From contig NC_045129.1 of NCBI RefSeq assembly GCF_007655135.1, positions 23,782,274-23,846,273 of the forward strand: DNA of 64,000 bases. Direction: 5' to 3'. This document shows, in pieces, positions 23,096-35,471 of this stretch. Position numbers and translations under genes: made by a program. Numbering within the stretch: the stretch's first letter is position 1; each line of letters begins with the position of its first letter. The DNA comes from Punica granatum. Its lineage: Eukaryota; Streptophyta; Magnoliopsida; Myrtales; Lythraceae. The notes under the pieces were generated by a model. It was given only the letters and a program-made list of their open reading frames with translations. It was not told the origin of the DNA and did no database searches.

Positions 23096-23308
23096 GTAAG
23101 ATTTATCTCTGTACAAGATGTTTCCCGCGTGTCGACGTAGCCGTAGGCCACACGACGGAAGAGGGAACTCTGTTATGGCTTCATGATCCACACTATCAAT
23201 GAATTCCTTATATGCATTTTTTGAATCCTTGTCTATTCCATTCTTTCCTCCCTACTCTTTTGTTCACACCATTCTAAATTTTCTAAGACGATTCTTTCAA
23301 TTCTCCAG
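23096..23308 (+). other. Putative intron between protease and RT of element A
   Basis: 213 bases from GTAAGA to a T-rich tract ending TTCTCCAG. Removing it joins codon phase exactly (GT + G) and carries the protease frame into the RT frame, avoiding the stop at 23097. It is A/T-rich compared with its flanks. Ogre elements are known to carry a spliced intron here. Element D has a matching one at 62880-63069. Confidence 0.8.
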
Positions 23309-25818
23309 GCTCCACTCGAATCCAAATCTTCGACATGTTGATTCGAACCCATCCGAAGAATGTCTCGGAGAGCCCGGACCCATATACTTTGGGGGAGGGC
23401 TCGACGAAGACAGTCCAGTACTCGAGATAGAAGAGAGTTTGCGCCCTCTCGAGGATCGCCAGCTCACCTCGCTCGAGCCAACGGAAGAGATCAACGTGGG
23501 CACTGGAGAGGAGCCCCGCATCCTAAAGATCGGTACGAGCCTCGACCCAACACAACGGGTCCGAATGATTGATTTCCTGACCAGGTATCAAGAAGTTTTC
23601 GCTTGGTCCTACGCCGACATGCCGGGGCTAGACCCGTCGATAGTAAAGCACTTCCTCCCGCTAGACACTGAGAAGTTCCCGCCCAAGCGGCAACAATTGC
23701 GACGGCAACGGGCAAGCCTCCTTCTCCGCATCAAGGAGGAGGTTGTCAAGCAGATCGACGCGGGCTTTCTCGAGGTCTGTAACTATTCCGAGTGGGTGGC
23801 AAACATTGTGCCGGTGGAAAAGAAAGATGGAAGGGTTCGAGTCTGCGTCGACTATCGGGACCTCAATAAGGCCAGCCCCAAGGACAATTTTCCCTTGCCC
23901 CACATCGACATACTAGTCGATAACACGGCGCGCCACGCCCAGTTTTCTTTCATGGATGGCTTCTCCGGATACAACCAAATTCGGATGGCCGAGGAAGACA
24001 AGATCAAGGCGACGTTCACTACCATGTGGGGAACCTTTTGTTACCGCGTCATGCCTTTCGGCCTCAAGAACGCCGGGGCAACTTATTAGAGGGCTATGGT
24101 TACGTTGTTCCACGACATGATGCACAAGGAAGTCGAGGTCTATGTCGACGACATGATTGCCAAGTCCAAAGAAGGAGAAGATGACCTCGTTAATTTGAAG
24201 CGTCTCTTCGACCGCTTAAAAGAGTACAAACTCCGGCTTAATTCGGCAAAATGCACGTTCGGCGCTCGATCGGGAAAACTACTAGGATTCGTGGTCAGCG
24301 AGCGCGGCATCGAGGTAGATCCCGATAAAGTCAAGGCGATCAAAGAACTTCCTCCAATGTCTTCGGTCCGCGAAGTACGAGGCTTCCTAGGGCGATTGAA
24401 TTACATCGCACGATTCATCGCAAACCTGACAGACAAATGCCAACCACTCTTTCACTTGCTCCGCAAGAACGCGGCTATCGAATGGGACGAAGAATGTCAG
24501 AAGGCCTTTGACACCATCAAGGCGTATCTGGTCCAACCGCCGGTATTGGTCCTGCCTGCACCGAGCCGTCCCCTCATACTTTACCTAACTGTACGCCGCC
24601 AATCATTAGGATGCATGCTGGGGCAGGAGGAGGAGTCCACACGCACGGAGCGCGCGATATATTATCTGAGCAAAAAGTTCACTGATGGAGAGTCCAATTA
24701 CCCGGAAATCGAGAAGATGTGTTGTGCATTGGTGTGGGTCATGCAGAGGCTCCGACAATACACGCTTTACCATACGATCCGCTTGTTGTTAAAGGCAGAC
24801 CCCTTGAAGTATTTACTCGACAGCCCCTCCTCCACGCGGAACCTCGCCAAATGACGTTGTCAGTTGATAGAGTATGATATCGAGTACGTGTCCCGCACTT
24901 CGGTCAAGGGGCAGGCGATCGTGGATCATTTGGCGGAATTCCCAATTGAAGACCACACACCGATTAATCCCGACTTCCTGGATGAGGGGATTCTCCAAGT
25001 AGACCACGAGGGAGAGAAACTGGGGTGGAAGATGTACTTCGACGGTGCCGTCAATTCCACGGGATCAGGTATCGGTGCAGTAGTGATATCCCCGGACGGA
25101 CGCTATTACCCGGTAGCGGCAAAGATCGACTTCCCGTGCACCAATAATGTGGCCGAATACGAGGCATGTATTCTCGGCCTACAAGCGGCGATTGATTTCA
25201 AGGTAAAAGAGCTAGAAGTGTTCGGCGACTCTATGCTCACCATATTCCAAACGTTGGGGCAGTGGAAGACGAAAGATGCGAAGTTAGTGCCATACCACGA
25301 ATACCTCGAGAAGTTAACCGAGAACTTCGAGGACATCTCGTTCACCTATACCCCACGCATGACAAATCAATTCGCGGATGCGCTTGCAATGCTTGCCTCC
25401 ATGGTGAGCATCACAAAGGAAAACCTTATCGAGCCCCTCGAGATTGAGATAGCCGAAGGACCGGCACACTGCAATTCAATCGAAGCGTCCGAGGCAAAGC
25501 CGTGGTACGAAGACATTAAGAACCTTCTACGAACCGGCCAATACCCCCCATTCGCCGATCGCCGCGATCGAAAGACTCTCAGACGCCTCGCGATACACTA
25601 TTTTCTAAGCGGCGAGATACTTTACCGCCGCTCCTTCGACTCCACACTCCTCCGGTGCATCGACGAACACGAATCACGACATCTCATGGAGGAAGTGCAC
25701 GGGGGAAACTGTGGACCCCATATGAACGGTCTCATGCTCGCGAAGAAGATTATGCGCCTAGGCTATTATTGGTCCACCATGGAGACTGATTGTGTGAAAC
25801 ATGTCAGGCATTGCCACC
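23309..25818 (+). pseudogene. pol: Element A pol: RT, RNase H, second RNase H and integrase N-terminus (interrupted)
   Basis: RT: VDYRDLNKASPKDNFPLPHI (~23850), FMDGFSGYNQI with the first catalytic Asp (~23950), and YVDD at 24141-24152. The Ty3-type RNase H follows near 24570-24800; its usual first Asp is replaced (LYLTVRRQS). The second, archaeal-type RNase H keeps Asp 25041, Glu 25155, Asp 25227 and Asp 25377. The integrase zinc-finger region begins near 25630 and is cut at 25818 by element B. In-frame stops are TAG 24087-24089 (from CAG, judged by element D) and TGA 24852-24854 (from TGG). The frame is otherwise continuous. The ATG at 23199 lies in the intron and is not a start. Confidence 0.9.
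25814..25818. repeat. Target-site duplication of element B, left copy (CCACC)
   Basis: Repeated at 47982-47986. Both copies flank complete LTR ends. Confidence 0.95.
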
Positions 25819-28800
25819 TGTGCGCACCCGAATTTAATCTCGTCGGGGCACGCATGCGCGCGCCTAAGCAAACGCGGCTTGGGAGTGTCCACCTTCCCGG
25901 GGACGCGCGACGGACGCACGTGAGAAGGAGTCGCCACTTGCCATTTTACGACCCGAAGGTCGAGGGCCGGCAAGTTACCCGGGTCTAGGGGTATGGGGTA
26001 CACCTAAATGCTAAGGCAATGGTCATGCGGAACCGAAAATTCCGAATTCGGGGGTTCTATTACATGCGGGCCTATATCCCGCACGCCCTTTCGGTACTCT
26101 AGTTTGCTAGGCTTGCCGTTTTGTTTATTTACCGCGTGATTTAGGGTCGCACTTGACTCTCCCGTTTTGACACCGTAAAGTCGATGGATTGATCAAGTTG
26201 GGCCAAGAATCCGAAAGATGAGTAGGCTTGTGCGTCGAGGAATCGGTCCACTATCTTAGCGTTACAGTTCATCGAACCGTGATGGTCGATTCCCTGCGCG
26301 AACCGAAACCGCGAGTATTCGAGCTTACTCATCTCTTGGTAATAATAGACCGACTTGACCGGTTCGACACTCGGACCTCCCGCTCGCCGATCGGGGATCC
26401 TTACAAGTGACCGAGTGAATATACAAATAAAATCCTCACAATGTTCTCTCGAATAATTACAAAGTGTAACTGAATAAGTAAATGGATCCCGATCGGTTTG
26501 CATTGGGCCAATATTCCACTCCGGCTCACCGTGTGTTTTGAATAACCGATAAACAAATTAAGGCAACGGGGGCTCAAGGAGCCGGTGGTCGGGTCCGATC
26601 GTTCCAACGGTTCGCAAGAGAACCGGTCGATTCCCACTGTAACCGTTGGACCGATCGAGCTCCCGGGTGATATCTAAACCCATTTCACGCATCCAATCCA
26701 AATTGCCTTCCACATAGGCCATATTTGGAGTATGACGGTGAATCGAGGCTAGATCCCATTCCGCACTCGGGTTGCACGCGCTCAGTGAATTAGGAGACGT
26801 TGGACCTCGTGTTCGATGGTTTGGGGCGTTGGACCCTGTGCAACACGTAACCTATGGGCTCGGACTCGAACTGTAACAAATCAGCGAAAGGAAATGGAAA
26901 GCAGAAGAAAACTGATAAAACTGATGGAAAAAAGATAACAACTGACAAACGTAGGTGAATACAGACAAGTTGTGTATATTAAGTCGAATGTACGTGATTT
27001 AATCAGTTATTGACCGGGGTTGATTTGCAAACAATGTGTCTAGCCTAGGCAAACATAGATGGTGGGCTAGAATATGGTTCTAAGCCGATTACATGTGTGA
27101 ATTTGTTTTAGAACTTTTGTTCGGTTAAGTGTCACTATGGTTTCACCGAATTAACTAAACTTGTGTTTTGACTCTAGATTGGAACCTAGCATTCCACCTA
27201 TCAATTATCTAATGTTCGTTTAAGTCGAGTGCGTGATTATTCCGGTTTTTCGTGTTTTGTAAATGAAATGAAATGTTCACCACCGAATCTACGGTAGAAA
27301 GATAGAAACACCGAAAGTGAACGAAATGGGCCGTGCGAATGAAACTCGCACCCGAACGGGTTGCCCTTTCCCGCCCATAGATCGAGGTGTTTCCAACTCC
27401 CTAACGCCTAGGGTATCGGTGAATCACGGAATGACGATTATGCCCTTGGATAAAATTGCGATGTCCGTATGTAAATTGGAGATCACGTCACACGAAGAAA
27501 TCTAAGGAGGGCTCACGCGTCTTGACTTGAGCCGCCTCAAATCGGGCCCGGACTCGAGTCATAGCACGCGAGTACTCGTTAGACATCAATTCTATTCGTG
27601 TTACGTGTCTCGGTGTTTTGAAATTGTGAACTTTTAAGGAAAAGGGCATTCCCGCCGTTCCGTGAACCATCGATGCGTTTACGAATTAAGGATTGATTAA
27701 CCCAATTATTTAGTCCAAGTGATTTAATTAATCGAGTGGCACGTCTCGTTTCCCGTTTGTGAAGTGGTTTAATGATTGAGACCTCAAACCTCAATTGTTA
27801 TGGATCAATGAAATGATTGTTCGATATTAACGTATCTAGCATACGAATTAACATGAAACCAACGATTAAATGAAAATTGTGATTACAATCAATTCCAAGA
27901 ATTGGTTTTGACCGTTTCTTGCATGCATAAAACATCAAACACGATGACAACGTGCATTTTTACATAGCCGGTGCCGCCATGATCTTAGGAACGCAATTAA
28001 ACATACAAACAAGCACAAGCACGATATTTAGAGGAATCGATAAAACGACACCGACTCATGGGAAGCAAAAAATGTAAAAACTCGGGAAATGACTTGAGTC
28101 GGGAAAAGGAGGCCATCCATGGCCCGAGGAAGCCAAGAGGGGCTCTCGGCCACCTCCCTTGGGGCGAGGCCGAGAGGCTCCCTTGGTTCGCCCGAGCCAA
28201 CGATGTCTCCTCGACTCCGATTCAAGCTATTTCCCGACATGCTAGCACTATAAACGATGAAGACATGCATAATACGATGTAAAAACACATAAAAACATAA
28301 ACTTGCATGTGAATCGGTCATGGACCGCCTTATCGCCCCACAAACACAAAGAAAATGTAAAAGTCCTAACTTCTCTGAGTCGGGAGTGATTATACCTAGC
28401 CCCGGGATGCGGGAAAGAGTCGGAGAAGTGGCAAAGGGAGTCGGGAGACTCGGCTGGAACGAACAGACCCGAATCAGTGAAGTCGGGTCGGCGACAGACC
28501 CGACTGGCAGTCCGGCTTGTCGGGGCTGTACCGGTTGATCGGGATGGAATTTTCGTGCGGGGCCAGTTGCATTGGATTCCCAAGAGACCAAGGATCGCGT
28601 CTGCGGTGGTTTCGGGAGGAGAGCACGCGTAGATTTTTGGGAAATCAAATACGAAGTAGGGTCAGTAACAAAAAGACAGACCAAGTCGGGTCAAAACAGA
28701 CCCGACTGGCACGCGATGAAGAAATGGGTCCATAGGAGGCTCCCGGTGGTCGGTGGCATTGGACTCCTAACTGACTGAGGATCATGCCTGCGGTGGTTTC

Positions 28801-31245
28801 ATGAGGATTGGACATGTAGATTTTCTAGAAATAAAAAACAAAGTCGGGTTAGCTAGCAGAAAACAGAACCAACTGGGCGCAACTGACCCGACTAAACAGA
28901 TCGAAAAGAAATGGCTGTCCCGGAGGCTCCCGGTGGTATTTTGCTGCAAGGTTTGTGACATTGGACTCCTAACTGACTGAGGATCTTGGTGATAGGTGGC
29001 TCGTAGTGAGATTCAACCCGAGCTGACCTGTGCGTCCCTGCAAAGTTCGGGTTAGAAAAGACGACCAGAGGAAAAAACCTGACTGGCACCCGATGAAGAA
29101 ACGACTCTACAGGAGGCTCCCGGTGGTCTTTTGGTGCGAGATCGGTGGCATTGGACTCCTAACTGAGTAAGGATCATACCTGCAGTGGTTTCATGAGGAT
29201 TAGACATGTCTATTTTCCTGAAAGATGCAAAGAAAACAGGTAAAAAACTGGAAAAATCTGTGAAGGGAGAAAGGAGAGAAAAGGCGGTGGTGCACGGTTG
29301 AACGGCTCTCGGCACGCGACCACCTTGTCACGAGGAAGAGTGAGGTTTGTGAGGAACCCCTATGAAGTGATGGCATGACTCGCCATGGTCGTGGGAAGAA
29401 ATGGCGTGCCAAGGATCCCGGGGTGGCCGTGGAAACCCGTATCTGCACTGTTTCTGCTACCTGCTGAAACGGTGTGTTGGAGGCTTCGAATGCTAAAACT
29501 AGGTTCGGAAATGGATTTAGAAGGTCGAAAACATGTGGGGTAAGAAGTTTGGTCAAGGCTCGAGCAATGCTGGGGGGCGGGACTCGCCTAGGAACCGGGA
29601 AAGTACCTAGAGGCCCGATTCTGAAATGTTCTAGATCTGCATGCTGGGAGCTTCAAATGCTGAAACTAACACCGGAAATGGACTCGGGAGGTCGAATACA
29701 TGTGGGATATGAAGTTTGGTCAAGTTTGGTTGGGGTTGGGTGGCGGTCGCCGAAAACGGTTGAGTTTTCCGGCAATTATGCCTTGTTTTCGGGCTGAGGG
29801 GAGGCTGGACGAATTGCTGAAATGTGCTGAAGTTGAGAGGGCTTGGAGAGGGTTTCCTAGAGTGAGAAAGCTAGAGAGATGATGGAAGTTGAGTTGTGAT
29901 TAAGTTAATGATGCAATGGGCTTATAAAGGAAGACTTAATGGCTTGTTTAGTGAAAACTAAGTGCAATTAGTGGGTGCTTAAGGGATCCGAATTTTTGGA
30001 GGGAAGATTAAGGTGGGGAAAGTGAGTGGGAAGTTGATGGGAAGTGATGGAAAGATGGGAGTTGATGTGAGGATGTGTAAGAGATATTTTGAATATGTGG
30101 TTGAGGGAAGCTCTTGGGATTGAGCCATTGGGGCTTGGAGCCACCGAATTGAGCCGTGGCTTAGGGATTAGCCGCGGCTTGGGGCTGTCATGTCGGAGCC
30201 GTGGCTGATTGTGGGCGAGCCGTGGCTTGGTGGCTTGGCTTGGCTGAGCTGTGGGTCCCATTCGAATAAGAGAAAAGCTGGAAAAAGCTTGACACTTGAT
30301 TGAACGCGCGTCCAGTCTCCGATGTCCAATTAATTTGAAGATTTGGAATGCTTGAACGACGAGGATTTGAATGAGCCTAATGTCGCCATGTGTCGTATGA
30401 ACGAACGTTCGGGTGACTCGGTGCCTCGAGAGTCGGTTTTGCCCTGTTTGGACGTTCGGAGCGGAGTTTAGTGTCCCCCGGTCCCTGATTGTTCTTTGTG
30501 CACCCTGACATTCGTTTTGGCATCCTTTTGCCCCGTGAAGGATCGTTGGCTCGTTGCCCTCGGTCGGGGACCGTTGGCCCGGGAAGTCCTAGGGGCTTTG
30601 ACCGGGGTTTTCTCATTGTTCCCTGAATGTCTTGAGGTGCTCGGGGCTCCTTGTGAGGTGCTCGGGGATCGTTGTGATCTTTGTTCTTCGTGGACGTGCC
30701 TCGGAGGCTCGTCGGGAGACGTTCATGACCACTGAAACGTCCCTCGGGAAACCGAGTCGAGTTCCGGAAGGTCATCTGAAGCTTGTTCCCCAACCCTGGT
30801 GGTCTCTGGGTGCCTGTAGGCCCGTTTCGAGGGGCCGTCTGCTTGTCAGTGGAGCGAGCCCCGGGAGCTCTGTTAGAAAACGCGTCCGTGAGAGATCGGG
30901 GCGTCCCGGCTCATGTGGCAGGCCCCGGAAATGCGCCCGGACGTGTCGTTGGTCACTTTGGCATTGAGGGGGATTTTTGGAGTCCCATATTGGGCACCTT
31001 TCGGTGCTTCGGTGACTCGATGATGAATAGTGCCACAGTGTCAGCTCCGTTGTTTTTGGGGTTCTTTGTCTGTAAATTCTTCCGACTGCTCTCTTCGGCT
31101 TTTCTAATGGACCCAGCTCTTCTTCTGTGGTTTATGACTCTGTGCCCGCATGTTCGGCTCTGACTGCTGGGAGATGAATAGTAACCCGGGTTTTGATCGG
31201 GGATTCTCGTGCAGGAAGCCGGTGGGCCAAAATGGGGTGTTGACA
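25819..31245 (-). repeat. Element B 3' LTR (family I)
   Basis: On the minus strand it reads TGTCAGCACCCC (from 31245) to GGGTGCGCACA (25819). It is nearly identical to 42555-47981 and the same length, which suggests a fairly recent insertion. The conserved minus-strand open frame 28028-28684 (218 codons), also at 44762-45418, is part of the LTR, has no recognised domain and is not called as a gene. A TATA-like element lies at 29921-29928. Confidence 0.95.
29921..29928 (-). promoter_or_regulatory. Putative TATA box of the B 3' LTR
   Basis: Minus strand TTTATAAG followed by a CT-rich leader. The same box is at 46656-46663. The position in the LTR matches TATAAAG at 51618 in A. Confidence 0.5.
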
Positions 31246-31259
31246 GCTTGCCCCTCTTT
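31246..31259 (-). promoter_or_regulatory. Polypurine tract of element B
   Basis: Minus strand AAAGAGGGGCAAGC immediately before the 3' LTR, as in C, A and D. Confidence 0.85.
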
Positions 31260-31471
31260 GGTTGCATGCTCGGTTAGAGGATGTAGCCAAAGACCATAAT
31301 AAGCATCCCCTTTTTGGTCCCGGCGACCGCTCTGTTGTAGCTTCCCCGTGGCTGCTCGCGTCCTGCTTGGATGTATTAGGATATTGCTGGAAATTAAGAC
31401 CGGGGTGGACCCGAAATAAACCGGGATAGACCCGTAAGAAAGCAGGATAAACCTGAACATGGAATTTAAAT

Positions 31472-32583
31472 GCCGGGATGGACCCGAGGAGCCAGGATAG
31501 ACCTGAACAGAAATTTAAAAGCCGGGATGGACCTAAGGGGCCATGATAGACCTGAACAGAAATTTAAATGCCGGGATGGACCCGAGGGGCCAGGATAGAG
31601 CTGAACAGAAATTTAAAAGCCGGGATGGACCCGAGGGGCCAGGATAGACCTGAACAGAAATTTAAAAGCCGGGATGGACCCGAGGGGCCAGGATAGACCT
31701 GAACAGAAATTTAAATGCCGGGATGAACCCGAGGGGCAAGGATAGACCTGAACAGAAATTTATATGCCGGGATGGACCCGAGGGGCCAAGATAGACCTGA
31801 ACAGAAATTTAAATGCCGGGATGGACCCGAGGGGCCAGGATAGACCTGAACAGAAATTTAAAAGCCGGGATGGACCCGAGGGGCCAGGATAGACCTGAAC
31901 AGAAATTTAAAAGCCGGGATGGACCCGAGGGGCCAGGATAGACCTGAACAGAAATTTAAAAGCCGGGATGGACCCGAGGGGCCAGGATAGACCTGAACAG
32001 AAATTTAAATGCCGGGATGGACCCGAGGGGCCAGGATAGACCTGAACAGAAATTTAAAAGCCGGGATGGACCCGAGGGGCCAGGATAGACCTGAATAGAA
32101 ATTTAAAAGCCGGGATGGACCCGAGGGGCCAGGATAGACCTGAACAGAAATTTAAATGCCGAGATGGACCCGAGGGGCCAGGATAGACCTGAACAGAAAT
32201 TTAAAAGCCGGGATGGACCCGAGGGGCCAGGATAGACCTGAACAGAAATTTAAAAGCCGGGATGGACCCGAGGGGCCAGGATAGACCTGAACAGAAATTT
32301 AAATGCCGGGATGGACCCGAGGGGCCAGGATAGACCTGAACAGAAATTTAAAAGCCGGGATGGACCCGAGGGGCCAGGATAGACCTGAACAGAAATTTAA
32401 AAGCCGGGATGGACCCGAGGGGCCAGGATAGACCTGAACAGAAATTTAAATGCCGATATGGACCCGAGGGGTTAGGATAGACCTGAACAGAAATTTAAAA
32501 GCCGGGATGGACCCGAGGGGCCAGGATAGACCTGAACAGAAATTTAAATGCCGGGATGGACCCGACGGAGCCAGGATAGACCT
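31472..32583 (-). repeat. 49-base tandem array (about 22-23 units)
   Basis: Plus-strand unit CCGGGATGGACCCGAGGGGC plus CAGGATAGACCTGAACAG and an AAATTTAAA linker. Unit starts such as 31571, 31620 and 31669 give a period of 49. It is highly regular, with degenerate units on both sides (31390-31471 and 32584-32800). On the minus strand each unit contains CGGGTCCATCCCG, a 4-base GC stem like that of the 30-base array in C. It occupies the same slot, just before the polypurine tract. Confidence 0.95.
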
Positions 32584-32800
32584 GAATGTGGCCGGGATGG
32601 ACCCGAATGCAGATGAGCCAAGATGACCTGAATGTGGCCGGGATGGACCCGAATGCAGAAATTTAAAACCGAGCTGGACCTGAACAGGAATTTAAAACCG
32701 AGATGGACCCGAACATGAATTTAAAATCGGGATGGACCCGAACAGGAAGTTTAAAACCGAGATGGACTCGAACTGGAATTTGAAAACTGGGACAGACCCG

Positions 32801-35466
32801 AGACACTTGCTCGGGGATCGCATAAAGCGTCAGGCGACGTGGTTTGCTTGGTGTTGGGCTTGGATTGCATCACGTGCGGCAGCTGATGACGACCCTCCAT
32901 CGTTTGTCCTTCTTTAAACATCGGCGGTTTGGACGGTGTGGTGCATCCCTCAACGACTTCCGGTGCCTCGAGAGCACGACCTGTCGCGTGAGACAAATAT
33001 GAGTCCGTTAAGGAGGAGATGCCCCTTGGGGTTCCATGCGCATCGCGATGAAGATGCTTCGTCGGTGCTCTGCCCCTGGGGTGGCGATGTGTTTGATCTG
33101 CCGGAAGTCGGCTTTGCTGTTAGGACGATTGCTTGTTGGGGATGCCCCGGTCGTGCGATGAGGGACTCGAACTCTGGGGTAGAGTGCCTACGTATCCCGA
33201 GGAGTCGGGAATAAGAGTCTGCCGTAGTTCCCGCATTTGTTGTACTTGTGATCCTGACATCATTAGTAAGTCATGGGGGTTACTAACAACGTGTAAGCGC
33301 GGATAAAAAGATGTCTTTGAGACGCATGCTCTTCAGTTTCGGGTCGCCTAAGCGACCCGCAAAGAGTTTTTGTTTTAGCGATGCGAATGGGATCCCGCTT
33401 TCAGAGGCCTCGATGCAAGGCCTCCGGGGCTCCTGTTGGCCTTACATGGGCATATCGAGACGTCCTCAAAGGTGCCCAAGCGGCTCTATCGGTTGTTTGA
33501 CGCGCCCGTGAACTTAGGACCCTTCTCATCAGGGTACCGTAGGGCGGCTGCATTTGTAACCCGCATGGGGAATTTTTTATTCAAATTTGGTCAGACCTCG
33601 GTCTAGTCATTTTCAGAGTGTTATGACTAGACACCCGAAAAGAAATGTCTAGGATTTTGGCTTTGTGGTAGCCGATTGAAGGGTGGCTATGACCCGTTTT
33701 GGAGTTGTGCAATGACAAAGAGAAAAGGGAAAGCTTGGGGAGCACGTTGCCCAAGGCTGAAAGGATACACGAGTTCACGTTTGCCGTGAGATGTACCCCC
33801 CCTTCTCTTCCGTCCTTCGGTTGGTGTTGGCTGTTTTAAACTGTTTGGATTGCGTGCTTGGTCGCCCGCTGTGCTTGAAGAAGAATCCGCCTTAGACGGT
33901 TGAGTTCGGTAGGAGAGCCGATCGGGGATCGTGTTGGAGTAGATAACCTGGTCATTTCCCTTGGGGATCCCTGGTCCGCGCAGTGTGCGAAGGCCCAGGG
34001 TGACTGTTTTGTTTATCTCTCATTTTACTCTCCTTTTGCTACGGTCACCCGCCTCGGGGCCGTACCTCTCAACCTAAAGGGGATGAGCTCTCCTTTTGCC
34101 ACGACCGCCCGCCTCGGGATTTTCAGTCGTGCCTCTCTCCTGCCCTAGTTTTTGCCTAGGTCGCCCCGAGGGGTTTTCGACCTAGCGGGCCCGATTCTTT
34201 TGCCTCTCGAGTTTGCAAGGGCGGAGGGTTCGAATGATTCGACCTCCGAGTGCATTACGTTCTGTCTCCGTCGAGAAGTTGCGACTGCTGCTTCCCTTTT
34301 TGTCGGGATTTCATTTCTTTTGGATTGGGGGTGCCGGTGCTTTTGGTGAACCTTGTCATTGCCCCATTTTTTTGTTGGCGGATTTTTCCGCTTCTTTTCT
34401 CTCTCTCTTCTCTTCTTTGTTGGCGGGTTTTTCCCGCGTCTTTTCGTTCTTTTTTTCGCAGCTGGGGTCTGTATTGTGCCCCTTGTATTTGTTTGAAACT
34501 CCTCGACTTTGCATCGCCGAGGCCACTTTCGTTTGCTTAGCCCCGTGGAGACTTGATGTACTTCGTTGTCCTAGCCCAATTTTGTGATGGCTGGTTTTCT
34601 CAGAAGTCTGATTCTTATGCACTCGAAAGTCGAACTTCGTGTCATTTTCCTTGCAAACTTTACAAGTCCTTTCCCCTATTGTCTAAAACGAAAACAAAAT
34701 TGCCCCAGGAGTGTGGGTGACCAAGGTTGCCTCCGCGTGAATGTTGGAGGGGATGCCCCGGTCTTTGTGATTTGTGTCGGGCGTCTTGTGCGATCACCGC
34801 TCCCGATTGTGCATTGTCGCTCCCGTGGAGGGTGCCCTTGGGATGATAGGCACTCTTGAAGCCGAATGTGTCCTACCCCGGGACTTGTCGTTGCATGTTG
34901 TCGGTGATAAGTGTGCAGTGGGGAAGGCCCAATTTGCCCCGGGGTGTCGCTCGATCTCGGTGGAGATGCACTCGTCGAGGTTGAACGGTTTGTTCGATTG
35001 TCTCTGTCTTCGGCTTCGTGGGGGGTACATATTCGTCGGAAACCTCCCTCGTCGAAGTATGAGGGAAGGGTCCGAGAGGAATTCTCAGGGAGATGTGAAC
35101 CCGTGTATCGTTCTTTGCCTGTGACCGGCATGTCCCTGTGAGAGATGACAAAGAAGACGATGTATTAGGTGATTGATCGGTGGAATATGTGGTAAGAAAT
35201 GTGGAGTGGACCCATAGGAAAATCCCCTTGTCCAACGTACGACCCATGGGGTGCCGTGCGTGGAGGACACTCAATTCCGAGATCTAGTCATCGCCACCCT
35301 GGAGTGGGCAGACCGTGGCTAGGGGCTACATAGGTGTACTTTCCCCGATTACGGGTTGGCATGCGCAGCCGTCCTAAGGGAGGCTCGAGGAGCCGGATCC
35401 CATGAGGACAGACGAATCGAACAATTCCGACAGAACCAACAGGGGCGTCTTCGGGGTTGTCCTAGT
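32801..35466 (-). other. 3' untranslated region of element B
   Basis: No gene recognised. It is colinear, reversed, with C: 33000-33240 with C 14480-14800, 33380-33590 with C 14130-14340, 34060-34200 with the CCTAG hairpin block of C (13560-13740), 34370-34590 with C 13140-13400, 34680-34985 with C 12700-13060, and 35090-35466 with C 12100-12560. A single GACATTCACGCGGAGG-type unit stands where C has the 55-base repeats. Confidence 0.7.
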
Positions 35467-35471
35467 GCGCC
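35467..35471. repeat. Target-site duplication of solo LTR E, left copy (GCGCC)
   Basis: Repeated at 40045-40049. Confidence 0.95.

Noticed and set aside
23199..23308. RT reading frame starting at the ATG 23199 (and at 62887 in D)
   Set aside because: The peptide before 23309 differs entirely between A and D and lies within the intron. Homology begins exactly at the acceptor site.
28028..28684. 218-codon minus-strand frame conserved at 44762-45418
   Set aside because: The two copies are the two LTRs of element B, so conservation is expected. No domain is recognised and related family II LTRs do not keep it open.
31472..32583. CRISPR-like regular repeats
   Set aside because: The 49-base units are contiguous, with no unique spacers, and the context is a plant retrotransposon 3' UTR.
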